Shown: positions 41,201 to 50,385 of the stretch, one piece after another
Layout: the number at the start of each line of letters is the position of its first letter
How positions within the stretch are numbered: position 1 is the first letter of the stretch
Origin: CAYTTR01 sp964440805
Lineage (GTDB): Bacteria > Acidobacteriota > Aminicenantia > Aminicenantales > Aminicenantaceae
NCBI GenBank assembly: GCA_964440805.1
Contig: CAYTTR010000001.1
Location: forward strand, 137,746-201,745
Direction: 5' to 3'
Length of the DNA: 64,000 nucleotides
Translations under genes and position numbers: made by a program
The notes under the pieces: generated by a model
Told to the model about the DNA's origin: nothing
The model's input: only the letters and a program-made list of their open reading frames with translations
Database searches by the model: none

Positions 41201-43540
41201 TTATACTTGGAATAGACGAACAAAAGTCTTTTCAATATCCTTTTTCAGGCATTCTTTGATTTCGCCTTTGGCAGAAAAATAAAGAACCTGCCATCCTTGA
41301 TTAACGATCTGCCTGAGTACATTCATTTGAGTCTCAAGTCGTCGGGGATCGGCCTTGATGAAAGGGTCATCAAGGATAAAAAATCCTTTTTCATTTTCCA
41401 GGAGAATCTTTCCCAGAGCCAAACGGATAGAAAAATACAGCTGGTCATAAGCTCCGGCAGACAATTGATCAGCCAGGAGCCATTCTTCATTGTTTAGAGC
41501 AACTTTGATAGTCTCTATCTCCTGATCAAAAACAACCTGGTTGTAACGTCCCTTAGTAACCATGAAAAATATTTCCGAAACAGGGCTTTTTTTACCGAAA
41601 AGGGCTGCGATTTTGCTTTTTTCTTCGGCTTCAATCTCTTCAAATACTTTTAAGGTATCAAGGACAGCTTCGGTCTGTCTGTCCAATTCTACTCTGAAAT
41701 TAACAAGTTTTTCCTCTACAGCCCTTAAATCCACCGTAGTCTCAACCGGGATAAATTCATTTTCCAGTTCAAGGCTATTGATTTCCCTTTCCACTTCTGA
41801 CAACTCTTTTCGGAAAGTTTTCATTTGCTGTCTGATTTCCTCTATCTTTAATCGAAGATTATCTTTTCTATTTTTTTCTTCTTCCCTTTTCTTTTCATTA
41901 AAGTCAATTCCTCTGGCTTTCTCCTTGTAACCCTCAAGTTTCTTGAGTTTTTCGCCCCAGAATAATAATTTGTCTTCCTTTCCTTTCTCCTGACCGGGAA
42001 AGATGTGAGCAAGAGAATTCCGCCAAACTTTAATTCTATTTTCAATCTCTTGTTTTTGCTTTAGGTTTTGGCTGTAAATTTCCAAACTTTCCACTCTGGA
42101 CCTCAACTTCACTTCTTCAATCTTTCGTTGAAACCCCTTGAGCTTTTGTTTAATTTCTGTGAGTTCTTTCTTTTCAATTTCTTCCAGGTTAGTCCTCAAA
42201 TGTTTATCCTTGACCCGAAGATCATTCAATATGTTGGCTTTTTGTCTCCAGCTTTCATCAATGAAAGCAAATTTCTCCCATAATTCCTTAGGGCTTGAAG
42301 CTGGAATACCGGTTAACGATGATTCTTTTTGGAGAGAAATCCATAATTGATCCACCCGAGAACGACACCAGTTAGCTTTTAAGAAAAGGATAAAAAGAAA
42401 ACCAGCTAATAAAATTCCTCCGATAAGTGGGACGGAAATAACCTTAACCGGATGAACAATATAAGCCAAAGCCGTCAATCCGCTCACAACCAATGCAATT
42501 TTTATCAATTTGTTAATTTCTTTAGCATTTGCCTCTTTTCTTTGACAAGCCTGCTCATCTCTTTCATAATTTTCCAATTCCAACCTCAGTCCCTGATTGA
42601 TCCTCTCCTTTTTTCTTTCCAGCTCCTTGAATTCTCTTTCTACCTTCTTTAATGTTTCTTCTGTTTTCTGTAGCTCTTCTTGAATGACTCCCGCCTTTTC
42701 CTGTAAATAATTCTCTGTTTCTTTAACTCTCTCCATTTCAGTCTGCCATTCCCACCAGCTATTTCTCTCTTCTTCTGTAAAAAAAGACAGTCCCTGCAGA
42801 GTTCTTTGACTTGACTTGATTTTTTCGAAAATTTCTTTTGCTTTCAAATAGCTATCCCTCAAGCGGGCTTCCCCCAGTCTATCCAACATTTCTTCAGCCT
42901 GTCTTAATTCATCTTCCAATCTGACCAGAGATTGTTCTTTCTTTTCAATGTCTTCCTTTTCTGCCCTGTCCAGAAGCATCATTATCTTCTGGTATAATTC
43001 ATCTGCTTTGTTTCTCTTGGCTTTGACTTTTCCATATCGCTGATCGTTTGAAAGACCGGCAGTTGAGCTGGCTGCAGTCAATTTACCGAGATCCTTCAGT
43101 TTATTTTTAATGGCCTCAATTTTTTCTGTTCTTAAACCGGTTAAACGATCAGTAAGAGATGTATAAAAACGGCTTTCTTCATTTTTCTTCCTCTCTTCCT
43201 CCCGGGCAATTGAAAGCCTGCTGTTCCTGATGACAAAAATATTATCTGCTTCTTCAGCCGATATTCCCGCCAGCTCCGGCAAGCTTCCGGCTTCGGGAAA
43301 CTTCACCCTAAGGTTTTCTCTTGTTTCCAAGATAACATAGCCCTCAGGTTTTTCCTCAACCCGCTCTATCTTCTCAAATTTTTTGGCTGCTTTTTGAAAA
43401 AGCAACTTGAGAAGCGCTTCAATAGTAAGTGTTTTTCCCTCTTCGTTTTCTCCCCAAAAAAGATTAAAACCGGTAAGCTCTCTCTTTCCTCTTATTTTCA
43501 AAGGGCCGTAACTTTGGATGAAAAATTCTTTAATCCTCAT
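41201..43540 (-). CDS. YhaN/SbcC-like AAA ATPase with coiled coil and membrane hairpin
   Basis: 779 aa. SMC/Rad50-type split ATPase: N-terminal Walker A GENEEGKT (residues 30-37), C-terminal ABC signature QLSAGAYDQLYFS and Walker B GFFILDDPF, with long coiled coils between (about 195-345 and 400-640). Two hydrophobic segments (about 346-362 and 367-387) interrupt the coil, as in Bacillus YhaN-type proteins, suggesting membrane anchoring. The cognate nuclease-like subunit is encoded 9 bases upstream on the same strand. Role: DNA end processing or repair, inferred from the SbcCD/Mre11-Rad50 relatives. Confidence 0.83.
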   Translation of the reverse strand: MRIKEFFIQSYGPLKIRGKRELTGFNLFWGENEEGKTLTIEALLKLLFQKAAKKFEKIERVEEKPEGYVILETRENLRVKFPEAGSLPELAGISAEEADNIFVIRNSRLSIAREEERKKNEESRFYTSLTDRLTGLRTEKIEAIKNKLKDLGKLTAASSTAGLSNDQRYGKVKAKRNKADELYQKIMMLLDRAEKEDIEKKEQSLVRLEDELRQAEEMLDRLGEARLRDSYLKAKEIFEKIKSSQRTLQGLSFFTEEERNSWWEWQTEMERVKETENYLQEKAGVIQEELQKTEETLKKVEREFKELERKKERINQGLRLELENYERDEQACQRKEANAKEINKLIKIALVVSGLTALAYIVHPVKVISVPLIGGILLAGFLFILFLKANWCRSRVDQLWISLQKESSLTGIPASSPKELWEKFAFIDESWRQKANILNDLRVKDKHLRTNLEEIEKKELTEIKQKLKGFQRKIEEVKLRSRVESLEIYSQNLKQKQEIENRIKVWRNSLAHIFPGQEKGKEDKLLFWGEKLKKLEGYKEKARGIDFNEKKREEEKNRKDNLRLKIEEIRQQMKTFRKELSEVEREINSLELENEFIPVETTVDLRAVEEKLVNFRVELDRQTEAVLDTLKVFEEIEAEEKSKIAALFGKKSPVSEIFFMVTKGRYNQVVFDQEIETIKVALNNEEWLLADQLSAGAYDQLYFSIRLALGKILLENEKGFFILDDPFIKADPRRLETQMNVLRQIVNQGWQVLYFSAKGEIKECLKKDIEKTFVRLFQV

Positions 43541-43549
43541 TTATCCAAA

Positions 43550-44617
43550 TTAATCTAATCCCATCATTGCCTTGATGGTTAATTCCCGCATCAATTTCTT
43601 TTTTTCAGCAGATACTTGTAAAAGGGCCAGCTTTTTTTCGAACTCCTGAAAAAGATCCTTTCCCAGGATGGATCCGATATCCCTAAATTCAAATTGCGGG
43701 TCTTCTGCATCTATTTTTTGTTTTTGGATTAAATCTTCGACTGCCTGGGACAGTTCCTTTTCAGTCAAGCCAACTCTTTCACCATCTAGATAGCCGTCTA
43801 CAATTAAAATGGCCTTGGCTTGTGAATCTATTCCGGAGAGAGAATTCTTTATCCTTGCTAAAGGATTTTTGTCGGCAAAAGGATCCAGAGTAACTTTGAT
43901 TTCCTGGTAATGAAAGGTTTGAAGACTGAACTCTTCCGGCGGATTTCCCGGAACAAGCAAATTGGCTTTGCGAATTCCCTTTTCCTTCCTGGTTACCGAA
44001 ACCGGTGAGCCGGGATAGACGAAGTAACCTCCGTTATTTAAACGATAAACATCATAGCGGGAGTGGAAATGTCCGGCCAGAATGCAATTGACAGGCAATT
44101 CCTGAAAATCGGACAATTTGACTGGCATGTATCTTCTATCCCCTTCTTCACCGAAATCATACCGGGAAAAAAAAGCATCCAAAAGCTCACCGTGATAGAG
44201 AAGGATGTTGTACTTATCAGAAGAGAGCTCGGTTTTTAATTGATTGAGACGGGAAAGAATGTATTCTCTTCCCTTATCCTGATAAATCAGACCGGTAATG
44301 ACTACTCCTTCTATTTCCGCTGACCGAAAATCTTCTCTGAAATAGTCGACATCACTTCCGAAATAATAACCTTCCACATATGAATCCTGATCATGATTTC
44401 CAGGAAGAATATAGGTTTTAAATCCTTTGCCTGTGAACAAATCTCTGATTTTCGGCCGGAGGCGTTCAGCATCAGCCTCCCGGTCGAACAGGTCTCCGGC
44501 AATCAGCAAAAGATCGGCCTTTCTTTTTTTTACTTCTTCAAGTAAAACCAGCATAGCTTCCCAGCGCTCATCTCCTTCTTCTCTCAAATGAAGGTCAGCA
44601 GTGTGAATTATTTTCAT
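43550..44617 (-). CDS. SbcD/YhaO-like metallophosphoesterase (DNA exonuclease)
   Basis: 355 aa. Calcineurin-like phosphoesterase motifs of Mre11/SbcD are complete: HTADLHL (DxH), LLIAGDLFDR (GD), LPGNHDQD (GNHD), LLYHGEL and LAGHFHSRYD (GHxH). C-terminal 100 residues form a capping domain. Together with the downstream YhaN-like ATPase it probably forms a nuclease complex for DNA breaks. The start has no strong ribosome site visible; the divergent spacer to the radical SAM gene is 129 bases. Confidence 0.86.
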   Translation of the reverse strand: MKIIHTADLHLREEGDERWEAMLVLLEEVKKRKADLLLIAGDLFDREADAERLRPKIRDLFTGKGFKTYILPGNHDQDSYVEGYYFGSDVDYFREDFRSAEIEGVVITGLIYQDKGREYILSRLNQLKTELSSDKYNILLYHGELLDAFFSRYDFGEEGDRRYMPVKLSDFQELPVNCILAGHFHSRYDVYRLNNGGYFVYPGSPVSVTRKEKGIRKANLLVPGNPPEEFSLQTFHYQEIKVTLDPFADKNPLARIKNSLSGIDSQAKAILIVDGYLDGERVGLTEKELSQAVEDLIQKQKIDAEDPQFEFRDIGSILGKDLFQEFEKKLALLQVSAEKKKLMRELTIKAMMGLD

Positions 44618-44746
44618 TACCCTTAACTGGATTAGCTTTTTGTTTGCAAAAATTTCTATCCGTTTTGTTTTTTATTATAATAACAAAAAAAGGGACTTTA
44701 AATCTTTATTTATTCTGATAATATAAAATCAGGGGTAAAAGATAAC

Positions 44747-45862
44747 ATGAAAGAAAATTACTCAAGAAGAAAGTTTATGGAGGGATGTTTTGCTTTTTTT
44801 ATACTTGGGTTAGGAGGAAATAAATTGAATTTATTTTCCAAATCTCCTTTAAATCCGCAACCTCCGGCTTCTGGTAACAGGATGACTTCAGGCCTTAAAT
44901 CCGAAAGTACAATAAAGAACCGGTTGAGCCCAAATCCTGAATTCAAGCCTGCCTATTTAGAGCTGCATCGGAAAGGTGAACTGAAAAAAAGAGGAGAAAG
45001 GCTTTGGGAGATTATGAAAAACTGCCGCCTTTGTCCCCGTGAATGCGGAGCAGACAGACTTAACGGAGAAAAAGGCTTTTGCGGATCAACCTCAGAGCTC
45101 CAAATATCCTCATTTCATCCACATTTTGGAGAAGAAAGGTCTCTGGTGGGAAAGGGAGGTTCTGGAGCCATTTTTTTTACCAACTGCAGTTTGAGATGCG
45201 TCTTCTGTATTAACTGGGAAATTAGCCAGGGAGGAATGGGTTCCCATCGAACTATTGATGAGCTATCCGGAATGATGATCAGCTTACAAAAAACAGGTTG
45301 TTCCAATATCAATGTAGTAACTCCCACTCATTACCCGGCCCATATTGTCCTGGCTCTTGATAAAGCTGCCGCCAAAGGACTGAAAATCCCTCTTGTTTAC
45401 AATACTTGTGGCTGGGAAAGGCTGGAAATTCTTAAAATTCTGGATGGAGTGGTAGATATCTATCTTCCTGACTTTAAATACTGGGAGGGAGAAAAAGCAG
45501 CCCGCTATTCTTCAGAAGCAGAAAGTTATCCAGAGGTAACCCGTCAGGCCCTTCTGGAAATGCACCGCCAAGTAGGAGTAGCCAAGCCGGCTGCCAATGG
45601 TTTGATGTACAAGGGTTTAATGATCCGCCACCTGGTCATGCCCAACAGGGTATCCGGGACTAAAGACATTCTCGAATGGATTTCTCAAAATCTTCCCAAG
45701 GACACGTATATTAATATAATGTCTCAATACCGGCCCACCTATAAAGCCTTCGATTATCCTGAAATAGCGCGGAAAATATCACGCAAAGAATACCGGGAAG
45801 CAATTCAGTGGGCCAAGGAGGCAGGTTTAACCAACCTGGATATTCAAGGATACCACTGGTAA
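44747..45862 (+). CDS. Radical SAM protein (PflA/PflX-like) with Tat-like N-terminus
   Basis: 371 aa. Residues 6-20 read SRRKFMEG followed by a hydrophobic stretch, a twin-arginine-type signal, unexpected for a radical SAM enzyme. Then a Cys-rich segment CRLCPRECG (residues 93-101, plus FC at 111-112) and the SAM cluster motif CSLRCVFC (Cys147, 151, 154), and the family's VTPTHYPAHI, YNTCGWE and IYLPDFKYW. It belongs to the COG1313 group of PflA-related proteins of unknown substrate. A repeat remnant begins 5 bases after the stop. Confidence 0.82.
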   Translation: MKENYSRRKFMEGCFAFFILGLGGNKLNLFSKSPLNPQPPASGNRMTSGLKSESTIKNRLSPNPEFKPAYLELHRKGELKKRGERLWEIMKNCRLCPRECGADRLNGEKGFCGSTSELQISSFHPHFGEERSLVGKGGSGAIFFTNCSLRCVFCINWEISQGGMGSHRTIDELSGMMISLQKTGCSNINVVTPTHYPAHIVLALDKAAAKGLKIPLVYNTCGWERLEILKILDGVVDIYLPDFKYWEGEKAARYSSEAESYPEVTRQALLEMHRQVGVAKPAANGLMYKGLMIRHLVMPNRVSGTKDILEWISQNLPKDTYINIMSQYRPTYKAFDYPEIARKISRKEYREAIQWAKEAGLTNLDIQGYHW

Positions 45863-45867
45863 AAAAA

Positions 45868-45932
45868 TATAGTTTATTAAATTTTATAATTAAATTTTAT
45901 CTAAAATTAGACTTTTATCTGAATAGGGCAGG
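45868..45932. mobile_element. Degenerate right half of the 155-bp foldback repeat
   Basis: The stretch aligns with the right half of copy 1 (13950-14013): shared words include agtttattaaatt, taaattttatctaaaat and the terminal caggttagt. The inverted-repeat core atcggcc has decayed. It lies between the convergent radical SAM and S9 peptidase genes. Confidence 0.6.
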
Positions 45933-46046
45933 TTAGTAAAAGCAGTGGGAATATTTTCTAACCCAATAATTGAACTCCCCTACAAAGAATACGTTTCTTT
46001 TGTTCAACTAATTCATCTAAGTTTTCCGGGACAAATCTAAGTGAAA

Positions 46047-48101
46047 TCATTTACAAAACCTTTCCAGCCATCCAATTACTGTTTCATGCCAGAGAATACT
46101 GTTGTGAGGCTTGAGAACCCAGTGGTTTTCATCCGGGAAATAGAGAAACTTACTGGGAATTCCCAGTCTCTGAAGAGCGGTGAAAGTTGAGATTCCCTGG
46201 GTAGCCACAACCCGGAAATCAAGAGCCCCATGAATAACCAGCATTGGAGTTTTCCAGTTCTTTACAAACCTCACCGGATTATGTTTTTCATAACCTTCTG
46301 GGTTTTCCCAGGGAGTTCCTTCATGGTCCCATTCTGGAAACCATAGTTCTTCAGTATTAAAATAAGCTATTCTTTCATCCAAGTTTCCGTCATGGTTGAC
46401 TAAGCAGCGGAACCTGTCCGGCCATTGTCCGGCAATCCAGTTAATCATATAACCGCCGAAAGAGGCGCCGAGGGCAGCCACCCGATCTCCATCCATCCAC
46501 GGATAACCCTCTAAGGCTGCCTTCAGTCCTTTTTTCAGGTCTTCTAAGGGCTTTCCACCCCAATTTCCCCTGATGGAATCAGTGAGGTCCTGTCCATAAC
46601 CAACAGAGCCATGAAAATCTACCATAACTGCAGCAAAGCCGGCGCCAGCGTAGACCTGGGGATTCCACCGGTAATGAAAATTATTACCAAAGGAACCTTG
46701 CGGACCTCCATGAATTAGGAAGGCCACAGGGTATTTCTTTTGGGGATCAAAATCCACTGGTTTGACTATATAACAGTAAACTGTTTCTTCATTCCAACCT
46801 TTAAAGGTGAACTGTTCGAAATCTCCCAATCGGGTTGATGCCAGTTTTTGGTCGTTTATTTTGGTAATTCTTTTTAAATCAGACCCGTCTGGAAGAACAG
46901 AATAAAGTTCAGCCGGAGATTTCAGGTGATCAAGGGAAAAAAATATGCGGCCTTCTGCAGCAGAGGGAGAAGTTATATGACCATCCTTGATAACAACCCT
47001 GACTTCTCCGCTTACCGCATCAATAGCAAAAAGTGAAACCTGGCCCAGGTTTGGGGCAGTGGCTAAAAGTGTTTTTCCATCCGGCATCCAGTTGAGAGAA
47101 GAAGGCGAACGATCCCAATCTTCTGTTAAAATCCTCAGGCTGCCTTGCTTCCAATCTCTGAGAATCACCCGGAAGCGGTCGGATTCATAACCAGGACGTC
47201 TCATAGCCAGATAAGCCAAGGTTTTACCGTCCGGAGAAAATACAGGTAGAGTATCCCAGGCCTTGTTGTTTTCTGTTAGACACTCCGGCTTCTGGGAACC
47301 ATCCAGGGGGACATAAAAAAGATTGAAATCAGTTGACCAGGCCTCTTCCCTGCCGGCGTCCTTTGCCGTAAAAACCAAGCCTTTTCCATCAGGAGTAAAA
47401 CTTATCTCTTCAGGTCCTCCAAACGGCTTTGAAGGAGTATCAGCTTCCATCCCAGGCATTAAATCCAAGGGAGTTCCTCCTTCTACCGGCATAACAAAAA
47501 GATGTGAACGGCGGCCGTCTTTCCAGGTATCCCAATGCCTGATAAACAAACTGTCAAAAATCATACCGTTTGATTTTTTAGCTGCTCTTTTTTCCAATTT
47601 AATTTTAGTATCTTCAAATTTTTTCAAGGCAGGAAAAACTTCCATGGTAAAAGCAAGATGCTTGCCGTCCGGACTGACTAATAGATTGCCTACATCTAAG
47701 GGAAGGGAGGTGACTGATTCCGCCTCCCCTCCTGAAATCCGGATCTTCCATACCTGAACCGAACCGGAGCGAGAGGATAAAAACCAGATCAACTGGCCGC
47801 AGGGAGACCAGCGGGGATTAAAATCTGCAGCCGGATGAGAGGTTAAACGCCGGAGAGATGAACCATCAGTCCCTATCAACCAAAGATCGGTTCTTCCCTG
47901 GTTAGCTTCCAAATCAGTAGTTCTCAGAGTAAAAACTATCCATTTTCCATCTGGAGAAACTTGAGGATCATATATTCTGTCCATGGCCAGCATGTCATGG
48001 ACAGAAAAGGGATGAGATTCCAGGCTATAAAATAATGACGAAAAAGAGGAAAGGATTACAAACAGAAAAAATACTTTCACTAACGAACGGTCATAAATCA
48101 T
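46047..48101 (-). CDS. S9 family serine peptidase (acylaminoacyl-peptidase/DPP-like), exported
   Basis: 684 aa with a signal peptide (about residues 1-27). Residues about 40-400 form a TolB/WD40-like beta-propeller with repeated SPDGK and SFTPDGK blades. Residues about 420-684 are the alpha/beta-hydrolase peptidase domain: oxyanion HGGPQGSFGN, nucleophile elbow GASFGGYM, Asp in HGALDFRV and His in DENHWV. It cleaves short peptides, probably in the periplasm. Monocistronic; promoter lies in the divergent spacer shared with the histidine kinase gene. Confidence 0.92.
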   Translation of the reverse strand: MIYDRSLVKVFFLFVILSSFSSLFYSLESHPFSVHDMLAMDRIYDPQVSPDGKWIVFTLRTTDLEANQGRTDLWLIGTDGSSLRRLTSHPAADFNPRWSPCGQLIWFLSSRSGSVQVWKIRISGGEAESVTSLPLDVGNLLVSPDGKHLAFTMEVFPALKKFEDTKIKLEKRAAKKSNGMIFDSLFIRHWDTWKDGRRSHLFVMPVEGGTPLDLMPGMEADTPSKPFGGPEEISFTPDGKGLVFTAKDAGREEAWSTDFNLFYVPLDGSQKPECLTENNKAWDTLPVFSPDGKTLAYLAMRRPGYESDRFRVILRDWKQGSLRILTEDWDRSPSSLNWMPDGKTLLATAPNLGQVSLFAIDAVSGEVRVVIKDGHITSPSAAEGRIFFSLDHLKSPAELYSVLPDGSDLKRITKINDQKLASTRLGDFEQFTFKGWNEETVYCYIVKPVDFDPQKKYPVAFLIHGGPQGSFGNNFHYRWNPQVYAGAGFAAVMVDFHGSVGYGQDLTDSIRGNWGGKPLEDLKKGLKAALEGYPWMDGDRVAALGASFGGYMINWIAGQWPDRFRCLVNHDGNLDERIAYFNTEELWFPEWDHEGTPWENPEGYEKHNPVRFVKNWKTPMLVIHGALDFRVVATQGISTFTALQRLGIPSKFLYFPDENHWVLKPHNSILWHETVIGWLERFCK

Positions 48102-48203
48102 TTGCTTCCTCCAAAATTTCTTTTTCTTTAAAATACGATGTTTTCTGGATAAATTGCAATAGTTCCAATAACGAAAAGATTCTGCAAAATATATTTTTTT
48201 TGC

Positions 48204-48209
48204 TATAAT
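48204..48209 (+). promoter_or_regulatory. Candidate -10 box of the histidine kinase gene, near-leaderless
   Basis: A perfect TATAAT lies 10 bases before the kinase ATG at 48220, leaving a leader of only a few bases and no Shine-Dalgarno sequence. A -35 box is weak. The geometry resembles that of asnS and the DUF362 gene. Confidence 0.5.
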
Positions 48210-48219
48210 TTATCTTCTT

Positions 48220-50385
48220 ATGAATCAATTAAAAAAAAGGCCGCAAATAAGCGGGGAGGAAAGTTACTACCAAAGACTGACCCTTCGGAATACTTTTATT
48301 AATATTTTACTTTTTGTTATACCATTTATTATTCTTTTCTTTCTTATCAATAACAGAGTCTCCACCATCATCAAAGATCAAATTTATGACCGTCTTTCCG
48401 ATACGGTAGAAGAAAACATCCAGACCATTCAAACCTTTCTTCATGACCGGGAAATTGATTTGAAGTCATACGCCAGGCTCGATATTCAATCAATTGAGGA
48501 AGTATCCCGCTTTTCTTCTTTTCTCCAATCTCTAATACGGGAAAAAAAGTGGTATGATTTCATCTTTATATCTGATCTTGAAGGAAACATAGTTCTTTCC
48601 ATAAACAGAGAGCTAAGGGGAAACATCTCCGACCGCGAGTATTTTAAAGCATCAAGAAAGGGAGAACCCTTTACTTCAGGGATATTTTATTCCGAATTCA
48701 TCGAAGCACCGGCTATGGTTCTTTCTCATCCTCTTTACAACGAGGAAAGCCAAATCCTGGGAGTTATGGGAGCTTCATTGAATTTAAAGAATTTTTATGA
48801 CCTTCTTTTCGAACTCAGGAAGTCAGAAACCAATGAGCTATTTTTGGTTAACCACGAGGGGGTCCTTCTTTCCCCGACAAAACTGGGAGGACAAATATTC
48901 ACCGACAAAGGATACAAATCCGGAGACAGCAATCCCCACACAGGAGAAGAAGGAGTCAAGTCTCATCTCGATTACAGAGGTCAAAAAGTTCTATGTGCCT
49001 ATAAAAAAATACCTCAACTCGAGTTCTACTTGGTTTCAGAAATCGATCTTAAAGAGGCTTTGCTTCCTTTAAGAGAAACAAACAGGAATATACTCTTTGT
49101 TTTTCTTCCTTTTTTCATTATCCTTCTTTTTATTTCCAATATTTATTCAAGACGAATAACCGCTCTTCTCCGGAAATTGACTAAGGATCTGGAATTCGCC
49201 TTGCAGGAGGCTCGCCAGAAAAAAAAAGAAGCCGACTCCATAAACATCGAACTCCAGGAAAAAATAAAGGAAGGCAAACGCCTGACCAAAGAACTTAAAA
49301 TCTCTGAAGAATATATCCGGGATCTAATAGATAGCATCTCCTTAGGAGTAACCGGCCTGGATCCGGATGGCAAGGTCACTCATTTCAATAAAGAAATGAA
49401 GGAAATATTTAATATAACCGATGAAAACAAAGGAGATAATATCTTCTCTTTACTCCCGTGGATGGATACTCCGGCTCTCAGAGAAGCTTTCACCGAGGTT
49501 CTCAAAACAGGTCAGGCAAAAAGAATTGAAGAAATATCATTTGAACAAAAGGGAGAGAAAATATTTCTTAATCTTTCTCTTTTTCCTATCCATAGTCCTT
49601 CTGGTAATACCTCAGGAGTAACCCTCCTGGTGGAAAATATTACTGAAAGAAAAAAGCTTCGCGAACAATTGGCAGAATACGAAAAGCTGTCCGCTTTAAG
49701 TCAACTGGCCCTGGGGGCAGCCCATGAAATAAACAATCCTCTCCTGGGAATATCATCCTATCTTGAACTTCTCCTGGATCAAGCAAAAGATAAAAAAGGA
49801 AAAGAAGAGATTGAATTTGTTCTATCCAGCGTCTACCGCATTTCAGAAACTATTCGCGGGCTACTCAATTTCGCCAGGCCTACACCACCCCAGTTTACCA
49901 AGGTGAATATCAATCAGTTAATTGAAGACACTCTTTCCTTTCTCAGCCACCAACCAATTTTCAGAAAAATTAACATTATCAAAACTTTAGCTCCCTCCCT
50001 ACCTCAAATAACAGCTGACCTAAACCAAATAAGACAAGTACTGATTAACATTTTCATTAATGCCGCTCAATCCATGCCGGAAGGAGGAGAGATGAAAGTA
50101 GCCACTTCAAAAATCAAATTCAAAGAGTGGATTCAGATAGATATAAGCGATACCGGTCCAGGAATTTCTCAAGAAAACCTTAAGAAAATCTTCAATCCTT
50201 TTTTTACTACCAAGAAAAACGAAGGCACAGGCCTGGGGCTCAGTATCAGCCTTAGCTATATCAAGAATCATCGGGGAGACATTCTGGTCCAGAGCGAATT
50301 GGGCCGGGGAACAACATTTTCCATTCTTCTTCCAATAAGACAAAAAGGGAAAGTCCCTGCCAAAGATGAGGAGTTGATTTCATGA
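48220..50385 (+). CDS. Sensor histidine kinase (dCache-PAS-HisKA-HATPase)
   Basis: 721 aa. Transmembrane helix about 27-44; periplasmic dCache-type sensor about 45-285 (with FIFISDLEGNIVLS and NISDREYFKA); second helix about 288-308; coiled-coil linker; PAS domain about 360-480 (ISLGVTGLDPDGKVTHFN); HisKA with phospho-acceptor His in AAHEINNPL (about residue 502); HATPase with NIFINAAQS (N box), DTGPGIS (G1) and GTGLGLSIS (G2). Cache domains often bind amino acids or organic acids. Overlaps the NtrC-type regulator gene by ATGA, so they are cognate partners. Confidence 0.92.
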   Translation: MNQLKKRPQISGEESYYQRLTLRNTFINILLFVIPFIILFFLINNRVSTIIKDQIYDRLSDTVEENIQTIQTFLHDREIDLKSYARLDIQSIEEVSRFSSFLQSLIREKKWYDFIFISDLEGNIVLSINRELRGNISDREYFKASRKGEPFTSGIFYSEFIEAPAMVLSHPLYNEESQILGVMGASLNLKNFYDLLFELRKSETNELFLVNHEGVLLSPTKLGGQIFTDKGYKSGDSNPHTGEEGVKSHLDYRGQKVLCAYKKIPQLEFYLVSEIDLKEALLPLRETNRNILFVFLPFFIILLFISNIYSRRITALLRKLTKDLEFALQEARQKKKEADSINIELQEKIKEGKRLTKELKISEEYIRDLIDSISLGVTGLDPDGKVTHFNKEMKEIFNITDENKGDNIFSLLPWMDTPALREAFTEVLKTGQAKRIEEISFEQKGEKIFLNLSLFPIHSPSGNTSGVTLLVENITERKKLREQLAEYEKLSALSQLALGAAHEINNPLLGISSYLELLLDQAKDKKGKEEIEFVLSSVYRISETIRGLLNFARPTPPQFTKVNINQLIEDTLSFLSHQPIFRKINIIKTLAPSLPQITADLNQIRQVLINIFINAAQSMPEGGEMKVATSKIKFKEWIQIDISDTGPGISQENLKKIFNPFFTTKKNEGTGLGLSISLSYIKNHRGDILVQSELGRGTTFSILLPIRQKGKVPAKDEELIS

